DNA of 64,000 bases, from assembly GCA_026168455.1 (NCBI GenBank), contig CM047425.1:25537058-25601057 (forward strand), written 5' to 3'. This DNA is from Theocolax elegans (taxonomy: Eukaryota; Arthropoda; Insecta; Hymenoptera; Cerocephalidae). Both the position numbers and the translations under genes were made by a program. Of this stretch, positions 26,029 to 47,167 are shown piece by piece. The notes below the pieces were generated by a model. That model searched no databases. It had not been told where the DNA came from and saw only the letters and a program-made list of their open reading frames with translations. How positions within the stretch are numbered: position 1 is the first letter of the stretch; every line of letters starts with the position of its first letter.

Positions 26029-29000
26029 TTACGAATTTCTAGAACTAGTAGGATAAATGCTCAATTCTTTTCTGTACGCTGCGACATCGGTAATGTAATA
26101 ATCCGATGGTTTTTTTTTATCCGCATTCTCGTCAGTTAAAAATCTTATGCTATATTTCATTTTTTCTGGATCTGGGTTTTCGTCGTCAGTCTCTTCTAAA
26201 ATAAAAACATTAATTTACATTATTTTGATTTTAACCTAAGGAATCAGTTTGTAATCAATCGAATAGGTGAACTTTAAAATAATACTACTTTTATTTGTGC
26301 TGTCGATAGTTGAGGGATCGGGTTCACCGGATACTTGTACAGTCAATTTCCGGAAATTTTTTCCGTTTTTCGTATGATCGCGAATCCATTCACGAAGTTC
26401 GTCAATGGTAATTAATTTAATTGCTGAAATCTCCTTATCGTATCTATCGAATACATATTCCTCGCGAGTTATTTCACTCCAATTTCTAGTGATTTCTTCC
26501 TTCAAGTGTATGTCGCTGCATTGCTTTATCTTAATCAAAGATTCCTTCGTAAAATCATATTCTTCCTTGGGCATTTCATCCACACTTTTTATCAAATCTT
26601 TTACAAAATTTTCAATGCGATCATTTATGTATTCTGTTGTATATTTATTAGCCTGAGTGTAAACACTTATTGAAAATCCAAGAACACCGTATGTGTCTCT
26701 AAATAAACAAAATACATTATATCCTAACTGTTCTTGTGTTCTGAGTTGATTAAACAGTGGTTCTTCCATGATTGTCTGCAAAAATTTAGCGTTTTTAATG
26801 TTAAATATAAGGAAGATCTTCCAACGATACGTATGACTGTGTAGCCCCGCCAAACCAGATCTTTACGACCTACTCCATTGAAAATCAGATTAAAAAATAG
26901 GTCAAATAGGAAAGAATGGAATCAAAAATTAATTTGAATTTGGAAATAGTACTGCCAAACTAAAGTTTAAAGCTTAATATTCGCTTAAACTCAAGTGTCA
27001 CGCTAATACATATCCTCAACGAACGTGAGTTTTAAATTCACACTTGGCAAGACTTTTTTTCCTAAAAATTATGACACTAATTTAGTAATGTAAATATTTT
27101 TGTTTTTACGAAAACCATTAGTACAAGTTGTAAAACTGGTTTAAACGTGATGTAATATTCAAGTACCGAGTGTAATTTTTCTTTTGATGTAAAAATTGTC
27201 TGCAAAAAGTAAACCGAAGTAAACTAGTGAATTGTACCTACTAAAGAAAATCCTAACTATAGAAGAAAAAGTGCACAATGCTAATTTTGAAATGACAATA
27301 TTATACGATAAATATGTGGCTTTTTTCATAAACATTCTAAACTTTTCTGAAAAGTACATTATACTAATTTATATATAGGGATTGAAAACTTTGGAATATT
27401 ATGTTCCCGCTATCGCAGACCAATTTTTTAATATCCCTTCCCTTGTTAATTAAGTTTTTAGTTAATTTTTAGTTATGCAAGCCTTACACGTCTACTGTAG
27501 TGGGCAAAATCATATTTATCGTTCGGATTTTCCTATACAAATTTTATTTTTAGCTTGATAATGAAATCTTACTCACCATTAAAAGTTCGATTATTACGGT
27601 TAGTTTTATAGAAGAAATACCAGATTGGTAATAATTTGTTATAACGGAATTAACGTCCATAGGGTTAAAGTTCTTAACTTTGCAACATTTTTCACCATGT
27701 GGAATTACGCTAACTTTCAAACAAGGATGAACCTCTGCTGATAGCGTGCCATACTCCAAATAATTGGTGCTATCAAAAATACATTTTAGTGCATCTTCTT
27801 CCGTCATGTTGCCTTGAACGAGGCACTGAATGTACAAACGATCTTTCAAATGTTTGGCAAATGTTACAAACTGATTGAAGCTTATAACAGACGCCGCTGT
27901 ATGTTTTTCAATAGATGACCATAAACCTGTCAAGATAGATAATCGTACTTCCCTAAACAATAATTATGAGTTTTTAATTACATTTTTCGGAATTATATGT
28001 ATTTTATAAATCTGAGTTTAATAATTACTTAGAAAGCTTAGCTGGTTTCAGGAAAGTATTGTAATAAGCTCTTTGTTGTTCTTTTTTCATAACATTGAAT
28101 AAGTCTTCGGTTGCAAGCTCATGGCAATCTGCCAAGTTACGCAATATTTTGCTTAATAACAGCTAAAATTATAAATATAAATAATTTTATTAATTGAAAA
28201 GATAAATATTGATACTATTCAAATTGTAAGAAATAATAAATACTTACCGGTAACTTCTGATTAAAACCATACACTTTAAGAATAATACCTTTCTCACTTG
28301 TATAAATTTGATAATTTAATTCAGCCGCTGATGCGTCGTACAAATCTTCAACAAGTAGCTGCTTTAATAGAGCTACAAATATGTTTAACATAACACAGCT
28401 AATGTAACAATACAATACTAGATTAACTTAATAGTAGTTGATAAATATAAGGTGTTTTATTATTTATTAGTATTATCAAACTTACGATTCAGGAGATTCA
28501 GAAACATATGGTGTTATCAAATATAAATACATATGACATTCAGGAAGACGAAACTTTGGATCTGGCCTATACCAAATTTCTGCTTTATCATCATGATGAA
28601 TTTTCTTGGGATAGTCTGGTACATTAGCTGGCAAATCAATTAAACTAAAATCATCTGTAATAAATACATTTGGCTTTGGTAGATGAAATTCTGGTAATGG
28701 TTTAATTTCTTTCCATTGCGAAACCCACTCTTCTGGGATTTCACTACTTGAATATTTAGTTTGAAACCAAGGCTCTACTTTATCAAAATTGTCTTCATTA
28801 AACTTTTTGTCAAATAGTATAATGTTTACATTAACTGGAGTTAAAGCATCAATGCAATTCTGAATGGATTCAGGATCATATTCAAAATATAAATCGCTTC
28901 CAGTAATATAATCAGCTGGTGGATAAAATTGCATATTTTCGCATAAGGCCTCTACATACTCAACAGGATCATCTTCGTATGTAAATCTAAAATTTATATT

Positions 29001-31246
29001 TTCTATTTGCTGAATTTCGTCAAATATTCGTTTTTGCGGACCTTCATGGCGTAACATATTTATATATGAAAAAACAGCCGCTAATACCTCATTAAAATGT
29101 TTATGACCTTCTTCTGTGAGTACTAATGATAAACTGAACAAGGCGTACATTGAACTATGTTCAAAGCCCCCCTCACCGTTTCCACTAAAAATATCAAGAC
29201 ACCACATTTTTTCTCTCAAATAACTAATTAATGAACCTTGACCTTCATGACCTATAATCCATGATACATATTGATGTGGTTTACTTCTGTATAAATGATG
29301 TAAAGGTGGCATAACCCATGTTAATTCTACCTATAATTTATAAGAACTCATCAGCTTTTATTAATTTAATACAAACATTAATTTGTTTATTAAACTTACC
29401 ATACAAACATCTTTTATAGGTTTTATTTTGTATAATTTCCTAAAGTCTGGATTGTCAAATGAGTCTCTACCTTTGAACTTAGTAAAGTCATCCGCTGGTA
29501 AATAATTAACAGGTACATTAGAAAAACAGTCTTTAACATATTGTTCCAATACATCTAATGATAATCTAGCCTGTGACATTATTTATTCCAAATTAACTAG
29601 GTATATATCACTTTACATAAAAAATAATATGCATTGAGCATAAGCTGTTACATTAATCTTTTAATATTATATTAAACAATATGAAAATATTTTTATTAAT
29701 TAGGGAAACAAACCTGAACAGCTAAAGTCATTCTATGAGCACTGTAATGTCTTTCTCTAAATTTATGTAATTCAGAGTATAACTTATCTTCATCAATATT
29801 ATCTCTTAATGTAATTAAATTCCCCCAAGGAAATTTAGTAGCAGGGTGACCTTTTCTTGCAAGACTACAAAATAGTTGTTCTTTTCTGTTGGTATCGGAG
29901 GGTAAAGCCATTTTAAATTCTAAACAGGAATAGAATAAAACGTTAGTTGTAAATATTTATTTTATTGATAAAAATAAATGCAAACCACTTTCTACAGCTT
30001 CCCGCTCTCGAGTTATTGCATCTCTCTTCATAAGAGGACTAATGAAAAATTGCGCAAATCGTTCCATAGCAGGAAACAAATGTTTTTCCTGTATTTCAAA
30101 ATAAAATGTAGTTTGTTCACATTCTGTTGTTGCATTATCAGACCCTCCTCTTTTCTTTATAAATGTATCAAAATCATTTTCCTAGAGAGATCACAAAGTT
30201 AAACATATATTCTTGTACATTATATATATTTATCACGCAATTAGGTAATTACCTGCGGATACTTTTCAGATCCCATGAACACCATATGCTCAAGAAAATG
30301 AGCCATACCTTGTATTTCAACTGGATCACTGAAACTTCCAACACCTACACACAGACTACAAGCTGCCTAAACATTTGTAATTCGTTTACACAATGATATA
30401 AAATGCAAAATGTAAATAATATTTAATACCTTTTTTTCTTCTCTTTTAATTAATTTTGAGACATTTGTTTCACCATCATCATTTTCACCATTACCTTCTT
30501 CTGCTTCTAGTTCACTTTCTCTGGAATCACTGTCATCATCATTGTCATTATCATTATCATCATCATCATCGCTGTTATTCTCGTCATCCTCATCATTGTC
30601 ATTATCATTGTCATCATCATCAGTTGTTGATGTGGATACTTTTGTTAAATATTAGGTTACAAATGAATTGATAAAAATTGATGGAGCAAAGATCAAGAAA
30701 TAGTTACCTTCTTCTAATGTATTATTTTTACTAGGTCCACTTTTAAGAGATTTCATATCTGATATTAATAATGCTGTTAATCCATTTTCCAATTTAATAA
30801 CCCTGTGATAAGAATTAAATAATTCAATTTTACTTTCAAATGTATTTATTACAATTTTTTCAAACCATGTGAATCTAAAGATAAGTAAGTTAACAAAATA
30901 ATATTTACCTATAGTCTTTGTTATCACTTTCTGATTTAACAGGCGTATCAAGATATTTAACTTTGATTTTGCGAGTTTCAACCTCAAGGTTTGATGTGTC
31001 TACTGTCATTTTTGCATCTACTAACAATCTTTCTTTTTCTTTTTCCACTACACTTTGGAGGTTAGAATCGCTACTTATTAAACGCGAAAAATCGATATTA
31101 TTAGTTAATTTTTCAGTTAATTTGATTTTTTTGTTAGACGTTGAACTTTGCAATACTCTTTTTGGCATTATCTCCAAATTTAATATTTTATACAAACATG
31201 ATGTAAAAGTATTGAGAAATGGTTTTAATTTGTAATATCCAGCCAT
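26029..31246 (-). CDS. NRDC: Nardilysin, M16 zinc metalloendopeptidase with acidic insert
   Basis: Metalloprotease of the insulysin/nardilysin family that cleaves at dibasic sites and promotes ectodomain shedding in animals. Minus-strand exons: 31246-30909, 30802-30708, 30638-30430, 30366-30253, 30181-29986, 29919-29714, 29570-29400, 29330-28486, 28398-28248, 28162-28029, 27952-27577, 26775-26289, 26195-26029. Phases agree; 1162 aa (human 1151). Zinc motif HFLEH at 237-241 (E240 catalytic) with the third ligand E318 (AVESE) exactly 77 residues after H241, as in insulysin. The nardilysin hallmark is present: exon 3 encodes about 70 residues dense in Asp/Glu/Asn (about 145-205) just before the catalytic block. 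C-terminal M16 domains follow (GHEGQGSLISYLREK, MEEPLFNQLRTQEQLGY). The start is the first in-frame ATG; a GTG lies 42 nt upstream and a TAA beyond it. A second in-frame ATG (31168) could be used. Confidence 0.96.
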
Positions 31247-31808
31247 ACGACGGACGAACACCTGTGATATATTCTCCTGTGGATTCACGATTGACGATTA
31301 TGCACAAATTATGTGCATGTACCACTAAACCTCAGCGGAGATTACAAAAACATTTGACATATTTTTAACCAATCTAAAAAATGAGTATTTTAAATTTTTT
31401 ATTGCAACTTACATTTTTAATAATAATTTAATAAATTTGTGTATAAATATTATACTATGAGGAACTTTCCATTGTACACATGTTGTTCCTTGATGGACAG
31501 GTGATTGTGTTAGAATTATTCAATAAATAAAAGACATTGTTTATTTATTTAATTAATTTTATTATTTTTTTTATATTTTTACTCTTTTTATTATTAAAAT
31601 GTTCATTGCACATGTACATTTTGCTGTTCCTAATTATGTATATTATATAAAGATCACTTGCTACTTATTTAATATTACGTAAGTATAGAAATTGTTATAA
31701 ACAGGTACAAAAACTACTCTAATTTTTTATGTATAGCTTATAAATTAATATTTATCATTATTTATCCCTAACAAATTACGCTGCGCTTATTTCACAGACG
31801 CATGTACA

Positions 31809-31867
31809 TACACGCACACGCACACGCACACACACACACACACACGCGCGCGCGCGCACACACACAT
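31809..31867 (+). repeat. (CA)n/(CG)n microsatellite
   Basis: Compound CACG, CA and CG dinucleotide repeats; the CG run (31845-31856) is a potential Z-DNA stretch. Confidence 0.9.
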
Positions 31868-33298
31868 ACGGAGGCTTACGTTACTGATCGACGATCATTT
31901 ATATTAGTTCGAGGAACAAATTTGTGTCGCGCCTGTACAACAAAACACACTATATAGCGATAAATCACGAGCATCTTTATTTATGGAAAAAATGGTTTTT
32001 GATTCTTGAGACCATACAATTTATTAAGCCATTTGTCAACTTATTACGAGCAGCGCGTTAATTTATCTTCATTCTTTTTTATGGTTTTACTTGCTTTTAT
32101 TACGCTTAGCAGTGTATTATTTTATTTAATTTGGCTATTTTCGGCAGTGTTAGAATTTTCCTATTTTTATATTTAAACAATTATAGGTATACGTTATGAC
32201 AATAAATTAATCATACTCTCTTTATCAATCGAGTAATTTTTTAGTTTGCATTTGAAGAGTAGCTTATAAATTATCAATTATAAATATTGTACACCTGTGA
32301 CCAGTTTAAGAAATAAAAAATCAAAGTTTAATTGTGTGTATGTATATAAAATAATGGTACACCAAAAGGGCTTTCTTGGTCCCTTTTCTTATAATTATTT
32401 ATTTAACGTCCTATTCATTTCCTAGGCTTCAGGAAAATCTCGCATTATTAGTCCCAAGTGCAATATAAATTTAAATAAATGACCGTTTGAAAATTAATAA
32501 TTTAAAAGTTTTCGTTCGAGTTAGATTTTGGATAAAGATGCTTTCTTAAGTTTACTATGTTAAAATATGTAATAAAGTTAAGAAAATAGTGACTTTCATT
32601 TTCGTAGCGTGAGATTTCATTCACGAACGGATTAAACGGTGTGGTAAATGCAATCTGGTGACAAATCGATCGAGTCTTTTTTATATACAATTATACAGCA
32701 TACAGCCTCCTACTTTAATAAATACATTCTAGTATTTTATAATTGCCTATTGTTTAATCACTCGCTGAGCAGAACATTCGACACCACAATACAATTTATG
32801 AGGCGTGTATAAATTCCTCCTCCAAGAAACATATCTTGTATCTATTTAATTTATTAATTAATTACAATGTAAACTAATGTATCCCAATTGTTCATTAATG
32901 TACTTCACAGCATTGAACGTCTTTTAAGTAATTATACCCAGCAGTGTGCATGTTTAGTGTTAAAACAAATTAAGTAGCTTCGTAGGTGGATGTATACTAT
33001 GACAAACAAACAAACAAATTAAACAAAACACGTAACTCGCTGATTTATGATTTTAGTAATAAGTAATTTCGCTGGCTTAAAAATATGATTTTCCTACTAC
33101 AGCGAGTCATTATTATTTCAATTCTGTAAATACAAATGTAAAGCACGTACGCTTGACGAATCAGTAACGCGCAAAAATTAAATAAAGTATACAATTCCCA
33201 ACATGCTATACTACAAAATTTTACAATGATCGTTTTTCTTATGACTTTCTTTGTACTCTACCTGTCTGTGATTCTAAGTTATTTCATATTTCTTCAGG

Positions 33299-33533
33299 TA
33301 TACAAGTTTTGCAAAAAAATTTACATGTATTACTTAGTTTAGCAATGTATAAAAAGTATAATACATCAGTCTGGCCATTGACTGACCAAATACTTATTAA
33401 TCTAAGTTTATTTTTTAGGGTTTTGTTCACTCAGGGCAGTCGTTATTATGTAGAACCTCGCACGATAGCAATAGCGACATTTTTAATCGAAACTCTGGCG
33501 GAAATTGTGCAAATGGTTAATTTGCTTTCCTAA
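33299..33533 (+). other. Unassigned open stretch after a good acceptor
   Basis: A TTTCTTCAG acceptor at 33290-33298 is followed by about 78 open codons to a TAA at 33531-33533, with a mildly hydrophobic composition (FFRVLFTQGSRYYVEPRT, ETLAEIVQMVNLLS). I recognise no family and see no partner exon. It could be a terminal exon or chance; it is antisense to the forkhead gene's 3' side. Confidence 0.15.
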
Positions 33534-34616
33534 CGAAATTATTAGTAATTACTCAGTAGTAATTCACATGCGAACGTTTGCTTAAGGATAAATATCTTGT
33601 ATTTTCGTGGTACACTTGAACATCATTTCATTTGCTTACATGTTTTTGTTTTTGTTATTAGATTTGTGTCAGTATGTCAGTGACTGATGAATGAATGAAT
33701 GAATGGACGAATGAATGAGTGAGGGATTAAGGGAGGGAGAGGGAGGTAGGAAGGGAGAGTATGCGAGTACTTGTTTTCGTATGTGTACATACACATATAT
33801 TTTTGTATACGTAGATATATGTATGTACACATATACAGTTTCGAGCATGCGTGCCGGTAAATTACATACTTTAACCTTAAATAATACGTATCTTACAAAT
33901 TTAAGCATCGCCGTTTTTAAGAACGTCTTTTGAACATCTCGTTTACATTTTCAAATATTTCTGTACAATACATTGATTTCATTACGCTCATATCGGAGAC
34001 TATGAATTCGCGTTACTAAAGCATAATTTTAGTAATTCTCAGTTTTATTTGTCTAGCATCACTGATAACGTATGCTTAACTATGATTTTGCCTAAATCAT
34101 GAATGAGGCTTCGTTGAATTAAAACATTCTTCTTGGTTGTTGATTATTTTTATGATACTTATCACAATTTTTGTAATGCTGCATTGTACCGAGATCCATG
34201 ATTATATCCTATTTTCGTACCGGAATTTGTAAAAAAAGTTGAACTCGCATTATATAAATCGAATCGTTGAATTGATTGACGTAGAAAGGAATGTTTATCT
34301 GGCGATATCGAGTCTCGTCGACAAGTATTTTCATCGAACGTAAAATGCACCAGGCGAACTTTAGGTAAAAAAGAATGAATAGAAAGAAGAGCAACCAGTG
34401 GTGCATTTATCGTTAGATACAGTTGTCGAAAAACTCGACGATGCGAGATACAGGTTGCTTGCACAAATTTCGATTAATAGCGAATGCACAATAAACCTAA
34501 GGATATATAAACTGTACAAAGAGAGGGTAGAGATCAGAGGGAAGCGGATAGAGAGAGTAGGACAGCGCTAAATCATAGGGGGGGGGGAGGAAGGAGAGAA
34601 GAGGAACGGGAGAGAT

Positions 34617-42593
<7,977 letters not shown>

Positions 42594-43389
42594 TCACACG
42601 TCTGCAAAACATCGAAACGAGAAGAAAATGTTAGTTTACCCATACCTTGGTCTGCACAAGATCGTTTACTAGTTAGATTTTTATTTGTTGAGAAAAAACA
42701 ATATGCGTTGTTAGTTGCCCCTTGGTTAGCGCAAAGACAATAATATTTTCTTTTTATTTCTCTTGCACCGTTCGGACTCGGTAACGAAAGTATCGGGTGG
42801 CGCGCGTAAAACTTATCGCGCTCGCAAGATTGCATTGAACTCTTTCCTATATATTTCCAATGAATAGGTTATGCAGTTTAAATCGTCTTACCTGCCTGTT
42901 TATTTACGAAATAAATATTTAGATTATTTATCTTGGTAAGATGGTACAGTTTCCTCGTAACGCATTAGCTAAATCGATCGATTCGCTTTAATGTCATCAA
43001 TTGAGATAATTCTAAAGGTTACTCGGCTCAGTTATAAAAACTACGTTCTGTCCAGATTAGAGAATGCCCGATAATATGTTAAAAATTCGATTTGCTTGGG
43101 ACACTTACGTTATTATTTACAAGGTTCGGGAATATTGTTTGTAATTTTGTAAGCAGATAGAATGTCTAATCTTAGTTTCTTTTGTTTCATTTTTCCCGTC
43201 AGATTTAAAAATTATATTATATCACACTACGATACATTGTGTTACGAGTACTGTACAATAAAGCCAATGGTTCATCAAAAGGCTTAATCGAGATCTTAAA
43301 TTAAAATAGTACGATAGTACGACATTAAATGCTCATGAATCGAGGTAAAAGGGTCAGATACGGCAACCAACGATCTACGAACCACTCTG

Positions 43390-43800
43390 CAAAGTCAATA
43401 AGTAGAGGTAGAGGTAGTGGTAGTGGTAGTGGGTAGAGGTAGGATGTAGGGGTTGAGGTATATTAGGTTGAAGTACAGAGGTACGATGGAGTTACAGCGC
43501 GAGCGTGTATACAGAGTCTGGAAGTAAAGGAGAAACGGGCGACGAGTCTCGCGGAGCGAATCTGACCTCGCTCGCAGTTTACCGAGTGTAGCGGGTACGA
43601 GACTCGAGGCTCTTGAACCCGCGAGACTGGCTCGGATATCTCGAACTCTCGTGGGTGTGACTGACTCATACTTATACCGACTACTCTCGCGGTGAGCCAC
43701 GGCCGATTTATACCTTGACTCGCTAGTGAGTTATGTACGTCAATGGGACCACCGCGCTTGCGATCCCTCATTCTGGCTACACACACCTCTACCTTTTTTT
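43390..43800 (-). promoter_or_regulatory. Probable promoter / 5' UTR region of the forkhead gene
   Basis: A locally GC- and CpG-rich island upstream (minus sense) of the forkhead start codon, whose first coding exon begins with a splice acceptor. It includes a GGTAGAGGTAGTGGT-type purine array (43403-43440). The position fits a non-coding first exon; the exact start and donor were not resolved. Confidence 0.4.
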
Positions 43801-43823
43801 CTATATCTGCTTTACGGTTGTAT

Positions 43824-44025
43824 TCTCCTGTCTAATTTAAGCAGATCTTGAAAAATTGCAAAACTATACACATTCTGGAAATTGTAAAATTTTTTTAAAT
43901 ATATATATATATATATATTAAAAAAATTACAGTTTCCAGAATGTGTATGCACAATAGAAGGATTATGTATGATTTCAAAGTTTAGTTCTGGAATTTTTCA
44001 AGTTCTGCTTAAATTAGACAGGAGA
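43824..44025. mobile_element. Foldback MITE, about 200 bp, with TA-repeat loop
   Basis: Terminal inverted repeats read TCTCCTGTCTAATTTAAGCA on both ends, extended by GA(T/A)CTTGAAAAATT. Inner arms (ACACATTCTGGAAA) flank a (TA)10 loop at 43899-43918. No coding capacity and no clear target duplication. It lies just upstream of the forkhead gene. Confidence 0.75.
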
Positions 44026-44905
44026 GCGAAAGGAGGAAAGCGTAAAACCGTAAAGGTATATGTACAATTTAGTTTCAAGTGCTGTTTCCGTTAGCGGACT
44101 CTAAAACCTTGACTGCGCGTACAGAGTCCATTGACTTTCCCGCGTAACGCGCGCACGTGGTACTACGTTCTTCGAGGCAAATACACGCCCGAAAGCAATA
44201 ACAAGCCAAGACATTGGACAAAAAAATGTAGGAAAATAGGTACGTCAAGTCAAGTCGAATTTGAGTTGAACCAGTTGTGATGTAAGAAGAAAAGCAGAGT
44301 GACCGACGATGCAAGTACCTTGCGGAAAGGAGAGACTTACGAGAACGATGACCTCACGTTTGGTAGTTCATTATAATATGAATACTCCGAGGTAAAATAT
44401 TAAGAGTTGCGGGAAAGTAAAGTAATTATTATCTTATCTCAAATACTCAAGAAATTTTCATTTGACTATAGGGATAAAAAGTATTGATCGCTCTTATGCA
44501 TAACGACTCTATTTTTTTGTGATCCAAATCCTTGTTACTGGAAATAAAGCATTCCAATTACCATTAACAATCGTGATAAAAATTGATTATGACATATCTC
44601 TGACTAGTGTTATACTTTGCTTATTTTATTTATATGTATTGATGTCGTTATTAGTCAAGTCATTTTTACTCAATCTTCAAATGTATGTGACTGATTGACA
44701 ATCAATTAAAAAGAACGGAGCTCGTATTGAAAAATCGTTGCTAAAATTATATATACGACAGTAAAAGTAGATAAAATTATAAGTTCAATTAAAACAGTAT
44801 ATTTATTTGGATTAGGATAATATGGGTTAACTATAATATTAATTTATATCGAATAATACAAAATATTATAAATAATAGAGAGTATTATTCGTACAAGAAG
44901 GAGGA

Positions 44906-44951
<46 letters not shown>

Positions 44952-47167
44952 TCAGAATTTTCGGAGAAAGTGTAACATTGCTCTTGAACAAAGATGTCAT
45001 TGAATAAGCGTATGAATGAAACCACGTGATCAATAGAGACATGAAAAAGGAGACGATATGTTTTGAGAAGGAGGTACACAGAATGTCTTTACGTATAATC
45101 AATCGTTTCGCAGTCCAGTATTTTGATGCCTGAATTAAAATATAGGACAAGTATTCAGGTATATTTCTGTATGACATAAATTCAGAATATCCCATTCTTC
45201 GTTAAAACAGTTACGTATATTGTGATAATTTACGTTATGAGTAATCTAGAGTAGCGATGCTTTTAAAGTACCGTTCGAGTAAGATGAACTTTGCCGTGAA
45301 AATAATCACTCGAGACTTTTCACTACTATTTCTCATAGAATTAAATAATGTCCTATTTCCCTTGTTAACTGTAATCGATATTCTTTAATTACACAAATTT
45401 ATATATCCTTCTTTTTAATATTGTTTACGTTGTTCTTTTCTGCTCCAAAGGAAACAATGTGACGTCTTTGTGAAAAAACTACTTGTGTAAAATATATTCC
45501 CCGGCGGTACTAATACGAATTCGTACAGTAAGACACCCCCCCCCCCCCCGTCGCCACTCTCTTTCCGCCCTTCCCTCATATTCATAGACACACCCGCGCG
45601 CAATTAACTTTGAACTAAAATTGGACAATAATTCCTTTTATCAATCGAATAGTCGGATCGACACGCGAAATATGTTATCGTTTTACGTATGCACATATAT
45701 TTCGAGAATTGTTTTATACAAGTGTTTGCAATTAGAAAATATTGGTTGAAGTATATATAACTAGTATAATATTCTAACGACACATATTGAAAATTAACCG
45801 TATCTAGGATGAAAATAATACGAAATACTTATGACGACTTGGTTATATTCTACGTGTTCACAACATACGAATTAATGGATCTTTGCCAAAGTCTAAAAAA
45901 TCTAAAAAATCTAACGGATAAAAAGATCAATTATATGAAGACTGTATAAAGTATTAATAAGAAAATTAAGACAATAATTTAAATAATAAAATAAAAGATT
46001 AAGAATTATCGAAAATGAACATTAATTTAAATATTAAGTTAAATATGTTTTCTCATTTTTTAAGTACTTACTAAATGTATTTCTACTATATGTACTAAAG
46101 AATTAAAAATACTGGATTTCTATACTGAACAATTGAAGGTTACTTTTAGATATTGTTGTCAAATACATTACGCAATAATGCTAATTAAATATCAACAATA
46201 ACAATAACAAAATGTATTATTTGTTAGGGTATATGACATTTTCGCGTTTCTCTTGTTAGCATGATCTTTTACCCTCCCCCATATATTAACGAAAACTTGA
46301 GCAGACGCATCACTACGAAAGCGGAATCGAGTTGGAAGGACCTTGAAAGAAAAATTTTCCACAACTCCCTTCACGAAAGTTGCTTATACCAACTTCATCA
46401 TTTTTCTACATTTTTTATTTCACACAGATATTAATTACTCGAAAAATAAATTTTGCTCTACTATATGATTTGCTTATATTTGAATATCGCAATGTAGACA
46501 TAACTTTCAATAAAACATGCAAATTGCATTTTTCACACCTACATATTGAGCACGGACACACACTGAGCAAAAAATAATTATATTATAATACATTCGATTG
46601 ATGAGATCAAGCAGATACGATTTAAAAGAACAAGCATAAATCTGTTAATTTCTCCCAAAGTTATGGAAAAAATACGAAATTAAAACAATTTTGACAAAAA
46701 AAAGTAAAAAACCGATAAATTAGATACACAATACACAATTAAATTAGTATATAATTACATAGGAAGAAATAAGCAATCGATGTACGAAAATAAATCAGAT
46801 TAAAAAAAAAATGCGGAGTGCGTATTTGACGAAACGGTAAGTATTGGGGCTAGTTTTAAGAATGTGGATGAGCCTTTCATACACTTTTTTATCCGACCGT
46901 GGGGTGAAAGATTACGAAAGAAGAAATTGAAGATTCTCGCGAAAAATCCCGAAAAAGATCGACGGAGCTGAGAGAGATTCCCAAATCCCCAACGGTGCGC
47001 AGCAGTCCTGTCAAATTAGACTTTTTTAATGAAAAAATTATATTGTCGACAAAAAATACGTTGATATAGTATGAAATAACACGAATAAGCCCAACTATTC
47101 TAAACAAAATTTGTGTACGCTTCCCATTAAAAAAAATAAAAAAGTACCAAAAAACCGGTTTTATGCT
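44026..47167. other. Intergenic, no gene seen
   Basis: AT-rich. Contains a (GA)n tract (44911-44948) and a run of 14 C (45536-45549). No convincing exon or RNA gene on either strand. Confidence 0.5.
44911..44948 (+). repeat. (GA)n microsatellite
   Basis: About 19 perfect GA units. Confidence 0.95.

Larger units (their letters stand above)
31247..34616. other. Intergenic: nardilysin 5' flank and forkhead gene 3' flank
   Basis: AT-rich, with no gene identified. Probable nardilysin promoter near 31250-31400 without obvious motifs. A CA/CG tract lies at 31809-31867. A minus-strand AATAAA at about 34045-34050 could end the forkhead transcript. An unassigned open stretch lies at 33299-33533 (+). 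Tetranucleotide TGAA repeats (33686-33716) and G-rich purine runs (33720-33760, 34578-34610) follow. Confidence 0.5.

Noticed and set aside
26029..31246. Assignment as insulin-degrading enzyme
   Set aside because: The long acidic insert before the zinc motif and overall alignment match nardilysin; insulysin lacks the insert.
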